A stretch of 47,544 nt of DNA from Tritrichomonas musculus (GCA_039105265.1 JAPFFF010000118.1:1-47544), one strand, 5' to 3'; counted from the stretch's first letter, positions 26,718 through 34,118 are shown. The notes: a model not told the origin generated them from the sequence alone. Made by a program: numbers and translations.

Positions 26718-28181
26718 TTACATTCTTTTTGATTTATCTTTTGGTACACCAGATTCTACATCTTCATGAACATTCCAATAAGGGTATTTATATGATTTAG
26801 CTAAATGATATGCACCTTTTTTAATAAAATAATTATAAGTCTCTTGTTCGATTCTTTCCTTCTCAGCTTGACTCATTTTTTTTTTGGGAAGAGTCGGTTT
26901 TTCTGTGTTGTTAGAATGTTTTTGAAAACTGGGTGGTGTAGGTGGGAGGGGAGCTGTTTCTAATGATTTGCTCTTTAATTCACGTGCAATTCTTTGTCTA
27001 ATATTAGGTACGTCATCTATTGGATAAGGCCATTTACCATCATGCAATAATATCCTTGCATTTTGCATCATTAATATAGCACAATCAATATCATTATTTT
27101 GTTTAGGAACACGATTATATCTCATTGGATATTTCTGATTAATGCCTTGTGATTTCAAGAATTTATTCATTATTTTACCGATATCTGGGTATGCTTTCAT
27201 GTTTGAATCATATACACCGATATCTTTATTGCCATTATCGATTACTATTAATATCCAATGTTCCTCTAGTTCAGCAGGAATTACAATGCAATCATAATAA
27301 TCAATTGGTTTCTTATTAAACTGTGGAGCTTTACTAAGATACTCAAAGAGAGAGTCCACTGCTTCTTGTTTCGGATTCTCATATAGATAATAAAACCAAT
27401 CAGGAGGCAATAAGGCTACATGTCCTATTCTTTTCACTTTTTTTCCTTTTTCTACTAATAGTTTTAGATATGGATATACTTCTTTTGATTCTAATTGTGA
27501 ATTATTATCAGTGATTGCATTATAATCAATAAATTGGTCTAGATCCATTGGAGGTGTTGGTGGTCTTGATGTGTGCCTTGATGTTTGTTTTGATGATTGA
27601 GGGGATGCTTGTGGGGGTGGGGGAGGAGATGGTGCTCTTGATGTACCGCTTGATGATAATGTAGATGTTTGAGAAGAAGACGATGAAGATGCCAACTTTT
27701 TAAGTATAGGTTTGGCCGAAGACGATGACTTTTTCTGAAAGATTGTTTTATTTTGTGATGGCTCTTCTTGAGGTGGCGGTAATGCATCATCATGCTCTGG
27801 CTTCACCCATTTTGCATGTCTTTTTGGTTTGGGCTTATAATATTTTATGAACTTAAAGGCAGCATTATTGTCACTTTGCACCTTCCCATATTTAATGAAA
27901 TAACGCCAAGCAGATTTAGCATTAGGCGATCCTTTATAGGCCAAAATTTCACCACTAAAACGTTCTCTAAATAATTTGCCCTTCATATTATTCGCAAATA
28001 TTTCTAATTCATCCCTAAACCCCTTTGCTGGTATCCAATTATAGGGCACTAAACATGTCACATAATTATTTGTGATATCTATATATTTAAAATTGTGTTC
28101 TCTTTTCAAATCTGTAACTTTTTGATTTGTTATAGGTGGATTGAAACGAATTTGACCTTGAATAATTATTATATCTGACAT
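26718..28181 (-). CDS. Adenain/Ulp1-type cysteine protease with N-terminal extension
   Basis: 487 residues. The C-terminal half is the protease: EEHW with His308, VYDSN with Asp325, then Gln361 (PKQ) and Cys367 (DIDC), the H-D-Q-C order of adenovirus protease and Ulp1. It is expected to cut capsid precursors during maturation. Residues 1-130 form a separate, folded-looking domain with W and Y; residues 140-215 are Ser/Pro-rich linker. Usual relatives are about 200-250 residues, so this is long. TTTTTATTCAA just upstream matches the motif ahead of the left MCP exactly. Confidence 0.88.
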   Translation of the reverse strand: MSDIIIIQGQIRFNPPITNQKVTDLKREHNFKYIDITNNYVTCLVPYNWIPAKGFRDELEIFANNMKGKLFRERFSGEILAYKGSPNAKSAWRYFIKYGKVQSDNNAAFKFIKYYKPKPKRHAKWVKPEHDDALPPPQEEPSQNKTIFQKKSSSSAKPILKKLASSSSSSQTSTLSSSGTSRAPSPPPPPQASPQSSKQTSRHTSRPPTPPMDLDQFIDYNAITDNNSQLESKEVYPYLKLLVEKGKKVKRIGHVALLPPDWFYYLYENPKQEAVDSLFEYLSKAPQFNKKPIDYYDCIVIPAELEEHWILIVIDNGNKDIGVYDSNMKAYPDIGKIMNKFLKSQGINQKYPMRYNRVPKQNNDIDCAILMMQNARILLHDGKWPYPIDDVPNIRQRIARELKSKSLETAPLPPTPPSFQKHSNNTEKPTLPKKKMSQAEKERIEQETYNYFIKKGAYHLAKSYKYPYWNVHEDVESGVPKDKSKRM

Positions 28182-28197
28182 TTTGAATAAAAATAAA

Positions 28198-28509
28198 TTA
28201 CGGCATTTTACGATTATAATTGTTTTCAGAATGCGTTACCCATCGTAAATTACATAGACGGTTATCTTTACGATTACGGTTTTTATGATCGACTTCTTTT
28301 TTGTGAACAGGATCATCGTTAGGCAAAAATTGTTTGGCAATAATAACGTGTTTTAAATAGTTTACACCATTCAAATTAACCGTCAAATAACCTTCATTAT
28401 GTTTTGAATCTTTCAATGGTTTACGTGTCTTCTTATTTCTTATTGTGAAAGGGTATTTATTTAAAATCTCATAGTCATTTATAAAGCCTTTTAATGGAAC
28501 AAAGCTCAT
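28198..28509 (-). CDS. HNH endonuclease, NUMOD4/homing type (lineage B copy)
   Basis: 103 residues. The N-terminus (NDYEILNKYPFTIRNKK) is NUMOD4-like; the HNH core runs from VDHKNRNRKDNRLCNLRWVT with Asp-His at 74-75 and the N..NLRW signature. The lineage A protein at 33392-33994 is related but longer. Such enzymes nick or cut DNA and often drive their own spread. It lies 17 bp from both the protease and the HUH gene. Whether it serves element mobility or is a passenger is open. Confidence 0.85.
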   Translation of the reverse strand: MSFVPLKGFINDYEILNKYPFTIRNKKTRKPLKDSKHNEGYLTVNLNGVNYLKHVIIAKQFLPNDDPVHKKEVDHKNRNRKDNRLCNLRWVTHSENNYNRKMP

Positions 28510-28526
28510 TTTTCAAATACAAAAAA

Positions 28527-28826
28527 TTAATCTAATGGCCGTTCACCAAATTCTTGGAAGTCATGTTTTCTCGTATTGTTATTCAGTATATATCGAATAC
28601 ACCAGCTGTTTCTACGAGGCACTTCTAAATGAGCATTATGACCAAATAAGCTCTTAACACACTTCATATCTTCTGGATTTTTGAAATAAATGAATGCATG
28701 ACCATGATATCTGCCATTCTCACAAGTATCCTCACATGTACATAGATAAGTGGAGTTATCTGGCAGCTCTTTAGGGTATTCATGTGTCCAGAATGTGATC
28801 ATATAGTTCCTTCTTTTTCCCCACAT
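28527..28826 (-). CDS. HUH (Rep-type) endonuclease domain protein, CRESS-virus-like
   Basis: 99 residues from the Met at 28826; an earlier Met at 28910 would add a Phe/Leu-rich leader that looks non-coding. In order: YMITFW (motif I-like), YHGHAFIYFKNP with His-Gly-His at 41-43 (HUH motif), a V..LFG....LEVP stretch, and RYIL with Tyr79 in the motif III position, followed by FGERP. The spacing follows the N-terminal domain of circular ssDNA virus Rep proteins, which nick an origin and start rolling-circle copying. No fused helicase follows. It is the last gene of element B before the right terminal repeat. Confidence 0.72.
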   Translation of the reverse strand: MWGKRRNYMITFWTHEYPKELPDNSTYLCTCEDTCENGRYHGHAFIYFKNPEDMKCVKSLFGHNAHLEVPRRNSWCIRYILNNNTRKHDFQEFGERPLD

Positions 28827-28922
28827 TTGTTTTTTGATATGAAGATAAAAATTTAAAAATAAAAATAAAAATAGAGAAAAAAAATTTATAAATGGCCTTG
28901 GTGAAATCATCGGCGCAGTTAG

Positions 28923-29183
28923 GTCTGGGCGACCGTTAAGGGCGCACAGCCTAACGTATACTACTCGCCAAAACCTGTAAGTACTACTTTTGTATGGTCA
29001 TTAGAAAATAGTTTCACAAAAAAAAGAACTTATAATGAAATTGTTTATGACTTATCTCAAATAATATATTTATCGTCTTCAAAAACTTACAATTTAATGA
29101 GGCAATTTATTCCATTACCATCTTTTCAGAAACTTTATCTCAGACTTGGTGATGAAATTATAGGGGTCTCAAAAAGTTTTTAG
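28923..29183 (+). pseudogene. P-transposase-like coding scrap
   Basis: An 86-codon open frame without a start codon. It reads VWATVKGAQPNVYYSPKP and later YNEIVYDLSQIIYLSSSKTY followed by NLMRQFIPLPS. The pattern S.K.Y..(L/M)R...PLPS resembles the segment of P-element/THAP9 transposases where a region with SP.AY.(F/Y)LRK.L.LP.P follows a helix. Its GC-richer first part stands out from the A/T-rich surroundings. It is a fragment only, with no visible end repeats of its own. It could equally be from another multicopy trichomonad gene. Confidence 0.35.
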
Positions 29184-29233
29184 GGCGACTATTAAAGAAA
29201 CAGATTAAAGTTATAATATTAAAATACAAGGAA

Positions 29234-29279
29234 CGCCACTTTTTGAACTGCGTTCAAAAAGTGTCTAGTACACAATTTT
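29234..29279 (-). repeat. Putative right terminal inverted repeat of Maverick B, with 12-bp hairpin
   Basis: On the minus strand it repeats the three left-end blocks in order (29268-29279, 29251-29260, 29234-29244). It also contains a perfect 12-bp inverted repeat, CACTTTTTGAAC and its complement, around TGC at 29237-29263, which the left copy has only in imperfect form. Spacing between blocks differs from the left, so the two ends have diverged or belong to related families. Confidence 0.5.
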
Positions 29280-29437
29280 TTTCTTTTAGAAAAAAGATAA
29301 TATCTATATAAAAGGCATTCAAATAAACAATAATTTAGTCAAAATTTTATTCTAAAATTAGCATAGCATAAAAAACTTTATTAATGCTTTCTGTAAAAAA
29401 ACTAACAAAAGTTTGTAATTAGCAAAAACGCGAATCA

Positions 29438-30189
29438 GTTATTAACATCAATGTTTGTCTGTCGTTAGCATAGATGTTTATCTGTTGTTAGCATAGATGT
29501 TTATCTGTTGTTAGCGATGTTTATCTGTTGTTAGCATAGATGTTTATCTGTTGTTAGCATAGATGTTTGTATGTTGTATCATCTGTTGTTAGCATAGATG
29601 TTTATCTGTTGTTAGCATAGATGTTTATCTGTTGTTAGCATGTTAGCATAGATGTTTATCTGTTGTTAGCATCGATGTTTGTATGTTGTAAGCATCGATG
29701 TTTGTCTGTCGTTAGCATCTATGTATATCTGTTGTTAGCATCTGTTGTTAGCATAGATGTTTATCTGTTGTTAGCATATGTTTATCTGTTGTTGTTAGCA
29801 TAGATGTTTGTATGTTGTAAGCATCAATGTTTGTCTGTCGTTAGCATAGATGTTTATCTGTTGTTAGCATCGATGTTTGTATGTTGTAAGCATCGATGTT
29901 TGTCTGTCGTTAGCATCTATGTATATCTGTTGTTAGCATCTATGTTTATCTGTTGTTAGCATAGATGTTTATCTGTTGTTAGCATAGATGTTTATCTGTT
30001 GTTAGCATCAATGTTTGTCTGTTGTTAGCATAGATGTTTATCTGTTGTTAGCATAGATGTTTTTCTGTTGTTAGCATCGATGTTTGTATGTTGTAAGCAT
30101 CAATGTTTATCTGTTGTTAGCATAGATGTTTATCTGTTGTTAGCATAGATGTTTATCTGTTGTAAGCATCAATGTTTGTCTGTCGTTAG
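29438..30189. repeat. 23-bp minisatellite, about 30 copies
   Basis: The unit is GTTAGCATAGATGTTTATCT plus GTT. Variants have CATCGATG or CATCAATG cores and TGTATGTTGTAAG in place of TATCTGTTGTTAG. Some copies are shortened. No open frame is kept. It lies between element B and the right lineage A element, so it could be non-coding end DNA of the A element or a host minisatellite. Confidence 0.9.
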
Positions 30190-30461
30190 TAGTAATGGTC
30201 TGTGCGGGATGACCATCTAATAATTTTACTCGTACCTTGCCCAGCATACCTTGCAAGTTAACAAGCTCAGGTATAAAAAATCAGGTATGTTTACTTGTTA
30301 TTGTTTTTACCCTTGTTTTCATTACCAACCTATACATTTGAATAATTTTCTGGAACCCCTTAATCAACTCACCATTTTTGATAGGATAACTAAGTTTTTA
30401 CAATTTTTCAAAAATTATATTTTTTAAAAATTTTTTTTATTTTTTATTTCCACTACATATA
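30190..30461. other. Non-coding stretch upstream of the right lineage A genes
   Basis: I see no gene and no convincing terminal repeat here. The last 50 bp are almost pure A/T and run up to the start at 30462. The outer end of the right lineage A element must lie in this stretch, in the minisatellite, or between the minisatellite and element B. Confidence 0.5.
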
Positions 30462-30860
30462 ATGGAAGCCTTTGCTAATTATGCTGCTAAACAACTCCGT
30501 ACATATGGAACAGATATGTATAACCTTTTTGCTGACATTTGTGATAAAGTCATTGATGGTGACCGTGATGCTGTTGATGTTGTTGAACCCTTTATTATAG
30601 ACGCACAAATGGATATATTCAGAAAGCAGAATCACTTATACATATCTTTTCATGATGAAAATGCTGCTTTTCGTGAGTATGGAGAAATATTTGATTACTA
30701 TATTGATGAGCTTACTGGTGATTACAATGATTATGGTATGCCATATCACTTTCCAAAGAAGTTTTACGATGAGGTATACGAATTCTTTAAATACACTGAT
30801 GAAGGAAAGAAATGCATGAATGAATTCAATCCAAACACGAATAAGATTCAGGAAATTTAA
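30462..30860 (+). CDS. Unknown acidic 132-residue protein (lineage A)
   Basis: Helical, acidic and Tyr-rich (MEAFANYAAKQLRTYGTDMY, later FDYYIDELTGDYNDYG). No family recognised. It is the first gene of the right lineage A element and codirectional with the next gene 42 bp downstream. No homologue is seen in the left fragment, which does not reach this far, or in element B. A long A/T run precedes the start; no clear TCAC(A/T) Inr. Confidence 0.6.
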   Translation: MEAFANYAAKQLRTYGTDMYNLFADICDKVIDGDRDAVDVVEPFIIDAQMDIFRKQNHLYISFHDENAAFREYGEIFDYYIDELTGDYNDYGMPYHFPKKFYDEVYEFFKYTDEGKKCMNEFNPNTNKIQEI

Positions 30861-30893
30861 TTAAAAAAGCAATTATTATTTTTTATTCACATT

Positions 30894-30898
30894 TCACA
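30894..30898 (+). promoter_or_regulatory. Initiator (TCACA) of the 149-residue gene
   Basis: TCACA with A+1 at 30896, 7 nt before the start codon at 30903. A virion-class TTTTTTATTCA also occurs just upstream, so both motif types are present here. Confidence 0.5.
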
Positions 30899-30902
30899 AA
30901 AC

Positions 30903-31352
30903 ATGAAAGCACCAAAGGTCTATGATTATATAAACACACTCATTTCTGTATTACCGGATCCAGAAAAATATCGTAATTGTGATTTCTCAATATTATGTGA
31001 AAAATTTCCTCTAATGATGAATACAAACAGTTTTCGTGCAAAAGTATTGTACATAAGTCTTAAGAACAATATTAGTGAAACTATGACGATTTATCCTGAT
31101 AAGATCACAGAAATAGGATTAGAGAACATAACAATTACCACAAACTTACGAAGAAGGCTTTCGATGAAGACCCAAGAATTCTTCATAAATGGTAATACAG
31201 AACCACAAGAATACAAAGGAAATGATTATTATAATTACAGTTTAGAGAGAACAAGTATGTCTACAAGAAACAAAATTAAAGAACTTAGACAAAAATATAA
31301 TGTACCTGAACCAGAATTATTTGTAGGAAAGCATCAAGATTTAATTATATAA
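30903..31352 (+). CDS. Unknown 149-residue protein (lineage A)
   Basis: Starts MKAPKVYDYINTLISVLPDP. The middle has a beta-like segment (ISETMTIYPDKITEIGLENI) and a basic turn (LRRRL); the end is Lys/Pro-rich. No family is recognised. It is preceded by an Inr. The 3' end overlaps the convergent packaging ATPase gene by 8 bp. Confidence 0.62.
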   Translation: MKAPKVYDYINTLISVLPDPEKYRNCDFSILCEKFPLMMNTNSFRAKVLYISLKNNISETMTIYPDKITEIGLENITITTNLRRRLSMKTQEFFINGNTEPQEYKGNDYYNYSLERTSMSTRNKIKELRQKYNVPEPELFVGKHQDLII

Positions 31353-32238
31353 AGCTAATATTACTTGTACGAACATTGATCAAAATAAAGTCATGATTCC
31401 TCATCTTCATGTAATAATGCCATAATTCTTCAAATTCAACTGACATAGGAACTTGTTGATAAATATATTGCATCTTTTGGCGAGAGAACCCAGAGAAGAT
31501 GAAGAAAGTTGTTGCATTATTTTTGTAGTCAGTTGGTATTGACTTGAAGAATTGTACATTTATGTAAACTATTGAATGTTTATGACGAAGTTGTGTAATG
31601 TAGTTGGTAAAATATGATGATTTCAATAACTTACTCCTAACAAAGTCTTCGCAAAGAATGATAGTGTTCAATGGCTGATTTGGTTTACCGAGTTTGTCAT
31701 ATAGGCCTCGTGAAAGCTCGGCTTGAGCAGGTGTGATACGCAGGAACTCAAACATTTGTTGAAGTTTGTCATTATCTATTGTTATTCGTGGAGTTGTACT
31801 ATACCGATCATACAATTCTTTCCACAAATCAAGTTCTTTCAAATATTTTTCAGCATTAGCATCAGAAACAACCTGAATAGGTAATTGAATCAATTCTTGC
31901 TGTGCTTCAAAAGTAGAGTCATTAATACTACCATTCTTGCTGATATAAACTATTAAATGAAAGCTGTTTTCTTTAGGTAAACGAGATATTTGAATGATGT
32001 CACGTAGCATTACATGTGTCTTTCCTTTACCTTGAGGACCAACCAGAATATTGAGAGAATTATACCATGAATAGATATCAACAGCAATTGGCCGTATTGA
32101 TTCAGACATTATTTTTCCTTCATTACGTTTATATGCAGCAGACATAGCAGCATCAATATTAAAAGGCTGTGGCATCATTATTTCATCATCTTCATAATCA
32201 CTAGAATCAGAACGATAATAGAATTGTGTTGGTTTCAT
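31345..32238 (-). CDS. FtsK/HerA-type genome packaging ATPase, lineage A
   Basis: 297 residues. Walker A GPQGKGKT at 67-74; Walker B IILCED ending at Asp198; downstream QLRHKHSIVYINVQFFKSIP matches the sensor segment of the lineage B ATPase (TKTRHYNITCIMAFQTIRFV). An acidic, Tyr-rich tail of about 55 residues precedes the ATPase fold. Role: DNA packaging into the capsid, by family. Followed on the same strand by the conserved unknown gene and the coiled-coil gene. Confidence 0.88.
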   Translation of the reverse strand: MKPTQFYYRSDSSDYEDDEIMMPQPFNIDAAMSAAYKRNEGKIMSESIRPIAVDIYSWYNSLNILVGPQGKGKTHVMLRDIIQISRLPKENSFHLIVYISKNGSINDSTFEAQQELIQLPIQVVSDANAEKYLKELDLWKELYDRYSTTPRITIDNDKLQQMFEFLRITPAQAELSRGLYDKLGKPNQPLNTIILCEDFVRSKLLKSSYFTNYITQLRHKHSIVYINVQFFKSIPTDYKNNATTFFIFSGFSRQKMQYIYQQVPMSVEFEELWHYYMKMRNHDFILINVRTSNISFI

Positions 32239-32299
32239 TTCATTCTCATCAGAATTGTATTACTTTAGTGCAGTGAAAACAAAAATATAGATCTGCTTT

Positions 32300-32857
32300 T
32301 TAGATACACATTTTAGTTGAAATTCCGTATCTTACTAACTGACTATAAATATCATTAAAACATATTTTTAAATCTAATGCTTTATCATCTTTGGTAACTA
32401 ATATTCGTTGTATTTTCATGTACTTTGTATTTGATAAGCAGCCTGTACAACCTTCTTCTTCATCTATGACCAGCTCGACTTTGTCAGCTCTTGTTAAAAT
32501 TTTTATTAGTTCCATCAGTGAATTACTATGACAAACAAGATAGTTGTTAACTCTAAGGGGATTAAGTTCATAAATGTTTAACAAAGTTTCAAGAAATTTG
32601 TTTTTGATTTCCATGTTCTCAAGTTCGTTTGTAAGAAGACTTATTTGTGGTTGTAATGGAGATTGAACACTCTCCCCAACTGGAGTAAAATTTATGTTTC
32701 TTTCTTGAGGTTGTACACTTGCGTAAGTCTGTAAAGGAGGAACATTAGGGTACTGTGGTGGTTTTATTTTTATATTCACATTAGTGTTTTGTTCTTGTTT
32801 ACAACTACTATCGTTTTCACTTGATAAGATTCTTGCTTTATGCAATACGTTTGACAT
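32300..32857 (-). CDS. Conserved Maverick protein of unknown function (lineage A copy)
   Basis: Related to 19136-19714 through the VEL.IDEEEGC core and a C-terminal Cys. I choose the start at 32857 (MSNVLHKARIL, 185 residues) because TCACA lies 8 nt before it; the upstream Met at 32887 would overlap the coiled-coil gene. N-terminal 90 residues are Gln/Pro-rich and not shared with lineage B. It sits between the packaging ATPase and the coiled-coil gene on the same strand. Function unknown; retention in both lineages suggests a core virion or replication role. Confidence 0.68.
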   Translation of the reverse strand: MSNVLHKARILSSENDSSCKQEQNTNVNIKIKPPQYPNVPPLQTYASVQPQERNINFTPVGESVQSPLQPQISLLTNELENMEIKNKFLETLLNIYELNPLRVNNYLVCHSNSLMELIKILTRADKVELVIDEEEGCTGCLSNTKYMKIQRILVTKDDKALDLKICFNDIYSQLVRYGISTKMCI

Positions 32858-32876
32858 TTCAATGTGAGTAAAACAT

Positions 32877-33110
32877 CTATTGTTCATTATTAGTTAGTTC
32901 TCTTAGTTCAGTTTCAAGTTTGGCTACTTTTTCTTTCAATGAATTGATGTCTTCTATAAGGCTTTCTCTAATGGCTAATCCATTTGAACCCAACATTCCT
33001 GTTTTTACATTATTAAGATGCTGCTTGGTTTCATATACTCTTTCTTTCAATGATCGCTTTATTTGCTTCAATTGAGGTATTTCCTTCTTATATTCGTTCA
33101 AATCTGTCAT
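32877..33110 (-). CDS. Small leucine-zipper-like protein (lineage A, right copy)
   Basis: 77 residues, counterpart of 2147-2374. The segment GMLGSNGLAIRESLIEDINS is nearly unchanged between the two copies, and the tail is a heptad coil (LKEKVAKLETELRELTN). It is divergent from the 77-residue basic gene with 15 bp between start codons. Unknown function, strongly constrained. Confidence 0.72.
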   Translation of the reverse strand: MTDLNEYKKEIPQLKQIKRSLKERVYETKQHLNNVKTGMLGSNGLAIRESLIEDINSLKEKVAKLETELRELTNNEQ

Positions 33111-33125
33111 TTACTTACTATTAAA
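33111..33125. promoter_or_regulatory. 15-bp divergent start-codon spacer (lineage A, right copy)
   Basis: TTACTTACTATTAAA between the two start codons; counterpart of the spacer at 2133-2146, with the same gene pair and nearly the same length, but weaker inverted symmetry. Confidence 0.42.
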
Positions 33126-33359
33126 ATGAGTAATTATGAACAAAGGAGAACCTTACATGATGACAAACATCAAAATCATTTTGACAAACAGAGACTCAAA
33201 CAACAAAAAGAAAGGACAAGAATTAATTCACAGCCAACGGTTAAGAAGTATGAGGAGAAAGGTAATATTAATCATGATCCACCAGTAAAAACAACAAAGC
33301 CACTGAATTATCATTTGCTTACACTTAACCATTCAACAATTTCGATGAACAATTTCTAA
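33126..33359 (+). CDS. Conserved 77-residue basic protein (lineage A, right copy)
   Basis: The start at 33126 (MSNYEQRRTLHDDKH) gives exactly the 77-residue length of the counterpart at 1899-2132; an upstream in-frame Met at 33063 lies inside the divergent gene and is rejected. Shared core: HDDKH.NHFD, RT.INS.PTVK, EKGN, PP, KTTK.LN. Function unknown. Confidence 0.68.
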   Translation: MSNYEQRRTLHDDKHQNHFDKQRLKQQKERTRINSQPTVKKYEEKGNINHDPPVKTTKPLNYHLLTLNHSTISMNNF

Positions 33360-33391
33360 TTTTTTTTATTTAATATTTACACAAAATACAA

Positions 33392-33994
33392 ATGACAGAA
33401 ATATCAGAATTTGTTACACTTGTCAATCATGAGGACTATGAAATATTGACAACATATCCACATACCATTAGAAGGAGAGACAATCATCATGTTTGTAGTG
33501 AAACATTAAGCCATTATGGATATATAAGAGTTACTCTTAATAGGAAATCATATCTAAAGCATCGTCTTGTTGCTATACAGTTTATTGACAATCCTAATAA
33601 TCTTACTGATGTTGATCACATTAATCATGATAGAACAGATAATAGAATCGAAAATTTGAGGTGGGTAACACGTTCTGATAACAGCTTCAATAGATCATCT
33701 CATAGAGGTACACAGTACGAGTTCATTGATGATATACCTGATGAAGCTATAAAGGTTTTGTTCTACGAAACTCGTACAGAGCACCATGACTTTGAGGAAA
33801 ATAGATACTATTACTATCATGACGACGAAAACAATAAAGATATCTTTTACAGTAAGATAACTGTTACACTTTATAGAATCATGCATATCAATACTACTAA
33901 GTGGAATAAACAATATATTGCTATGAAAGACATCAATAATAAACAAGTTGGTGTATACATAAATAAATTTAAGCAACAGCATTCTCTTGACTAA
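33392..33994 (+). CDS. HNH endonuclease, NUMOD4/homing type with C-terminal extension
   Basis: 200 residues. The first 105 match the lineage B HNH protein: EDYEILTTYPHTIRRR, GYIRVTLNRKSYLKHR, then VDHINHDRTDNR with Asp-His at 75-76 and IENLRWVT. The last 90 residues (EFIDDIPDEAIKVLFY and on to YINKFKQQHSLD) are a beta-rich extension that lineage B lacks. The left lineage A fragment has no HNH at this place, so the gene is an insertion or was lost there. Likely a selfish or recombination enzyme; target unknown. Confidence 0.85.
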   Translation: MTEISEFVTLVNHEDYEILTTYPHTIRRRDNHHVCSETLSHYGYIRVTLNRKSYLKHRLVAIQFIDNPNNLTDVDHINHDRTDNRIENLRWVTRSDNSFNRSSHRGTQYEFIDDIPDEAIKVLFYETRTEHHDFEENRYYYYHDDENNKDIFYSKITVTLYRIMHINTTKWNKQYIAMKDINNKQVGVYINKFKQQHSLD

Positions 33995-34036
33995 AAACCT
34001 TACTTATATTTTTGTGTCTAATTTCTGAAAATAACA

Positions 34037-34078
34037 CCAAAAGTGAACAAGTGATTTCTCACTATGAAAATGTCACTT
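34037..34078 (+). repeat. Left 42-bp palindromic repeat flanking the 334-residue gene
   Basis: Equal in length to the inverted copy at 35125-35166, matching at 32 of 42 positions without gaps; blocks CCAAAAGTGA, GTGATTTCTCACT (one mismatch) and ATGTCACTT are kept. It can itself fold: outer AAAGTGA/TCACTTT and inner AGTGA-TTTC-TCACT. Confidence 0.75.
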
Positions 34079-34118
34079 TCTATTTTTATTTTATTTTTTA
34101 TTAAATATTTACATAAAT

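Larger units (their letters stand above)
2552..29279. mobile_element. Maverick/Polinton lineage B, about 26.7 kb, looks whole
   Basis: The Polinton hallmark set is present: protein-primed PolB, retroviral-like integrase, FtsK/HerA-type packaging ATPase, adenain/Ulp1-type protease and double jelly-roll MCP, plus minor capsid candidates and a fibre-like protein. Extra genes include an SF3 helicase, HNH and HUH endonucleases and a host-like surface protein. All main genes have open frames, so I count no clear break, and the element looks young. Compared with lineage A, gene order and most small genes differ. The limits are set by the diverged inverted repeat; gene content alone spans 2696-28826. 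Confidence 0.85.

Noticed and set aside
28916-28955. GC-rich imperfect stem (GTTAGG..CTG with CAGCCTAAC) next to the HUH gene as a rolling-circle origin
   Set aside because: No TA.TATTAC-type nonanucleotide at the loop, and the same bases read as part of an open coding frame; the evidence is too thin for an origin.
29438-30189. Second regular repeat array as CRISPR or telomere
   Set aside because: The 23-bp units abut without spacers and do not match a simple telomere repeat.
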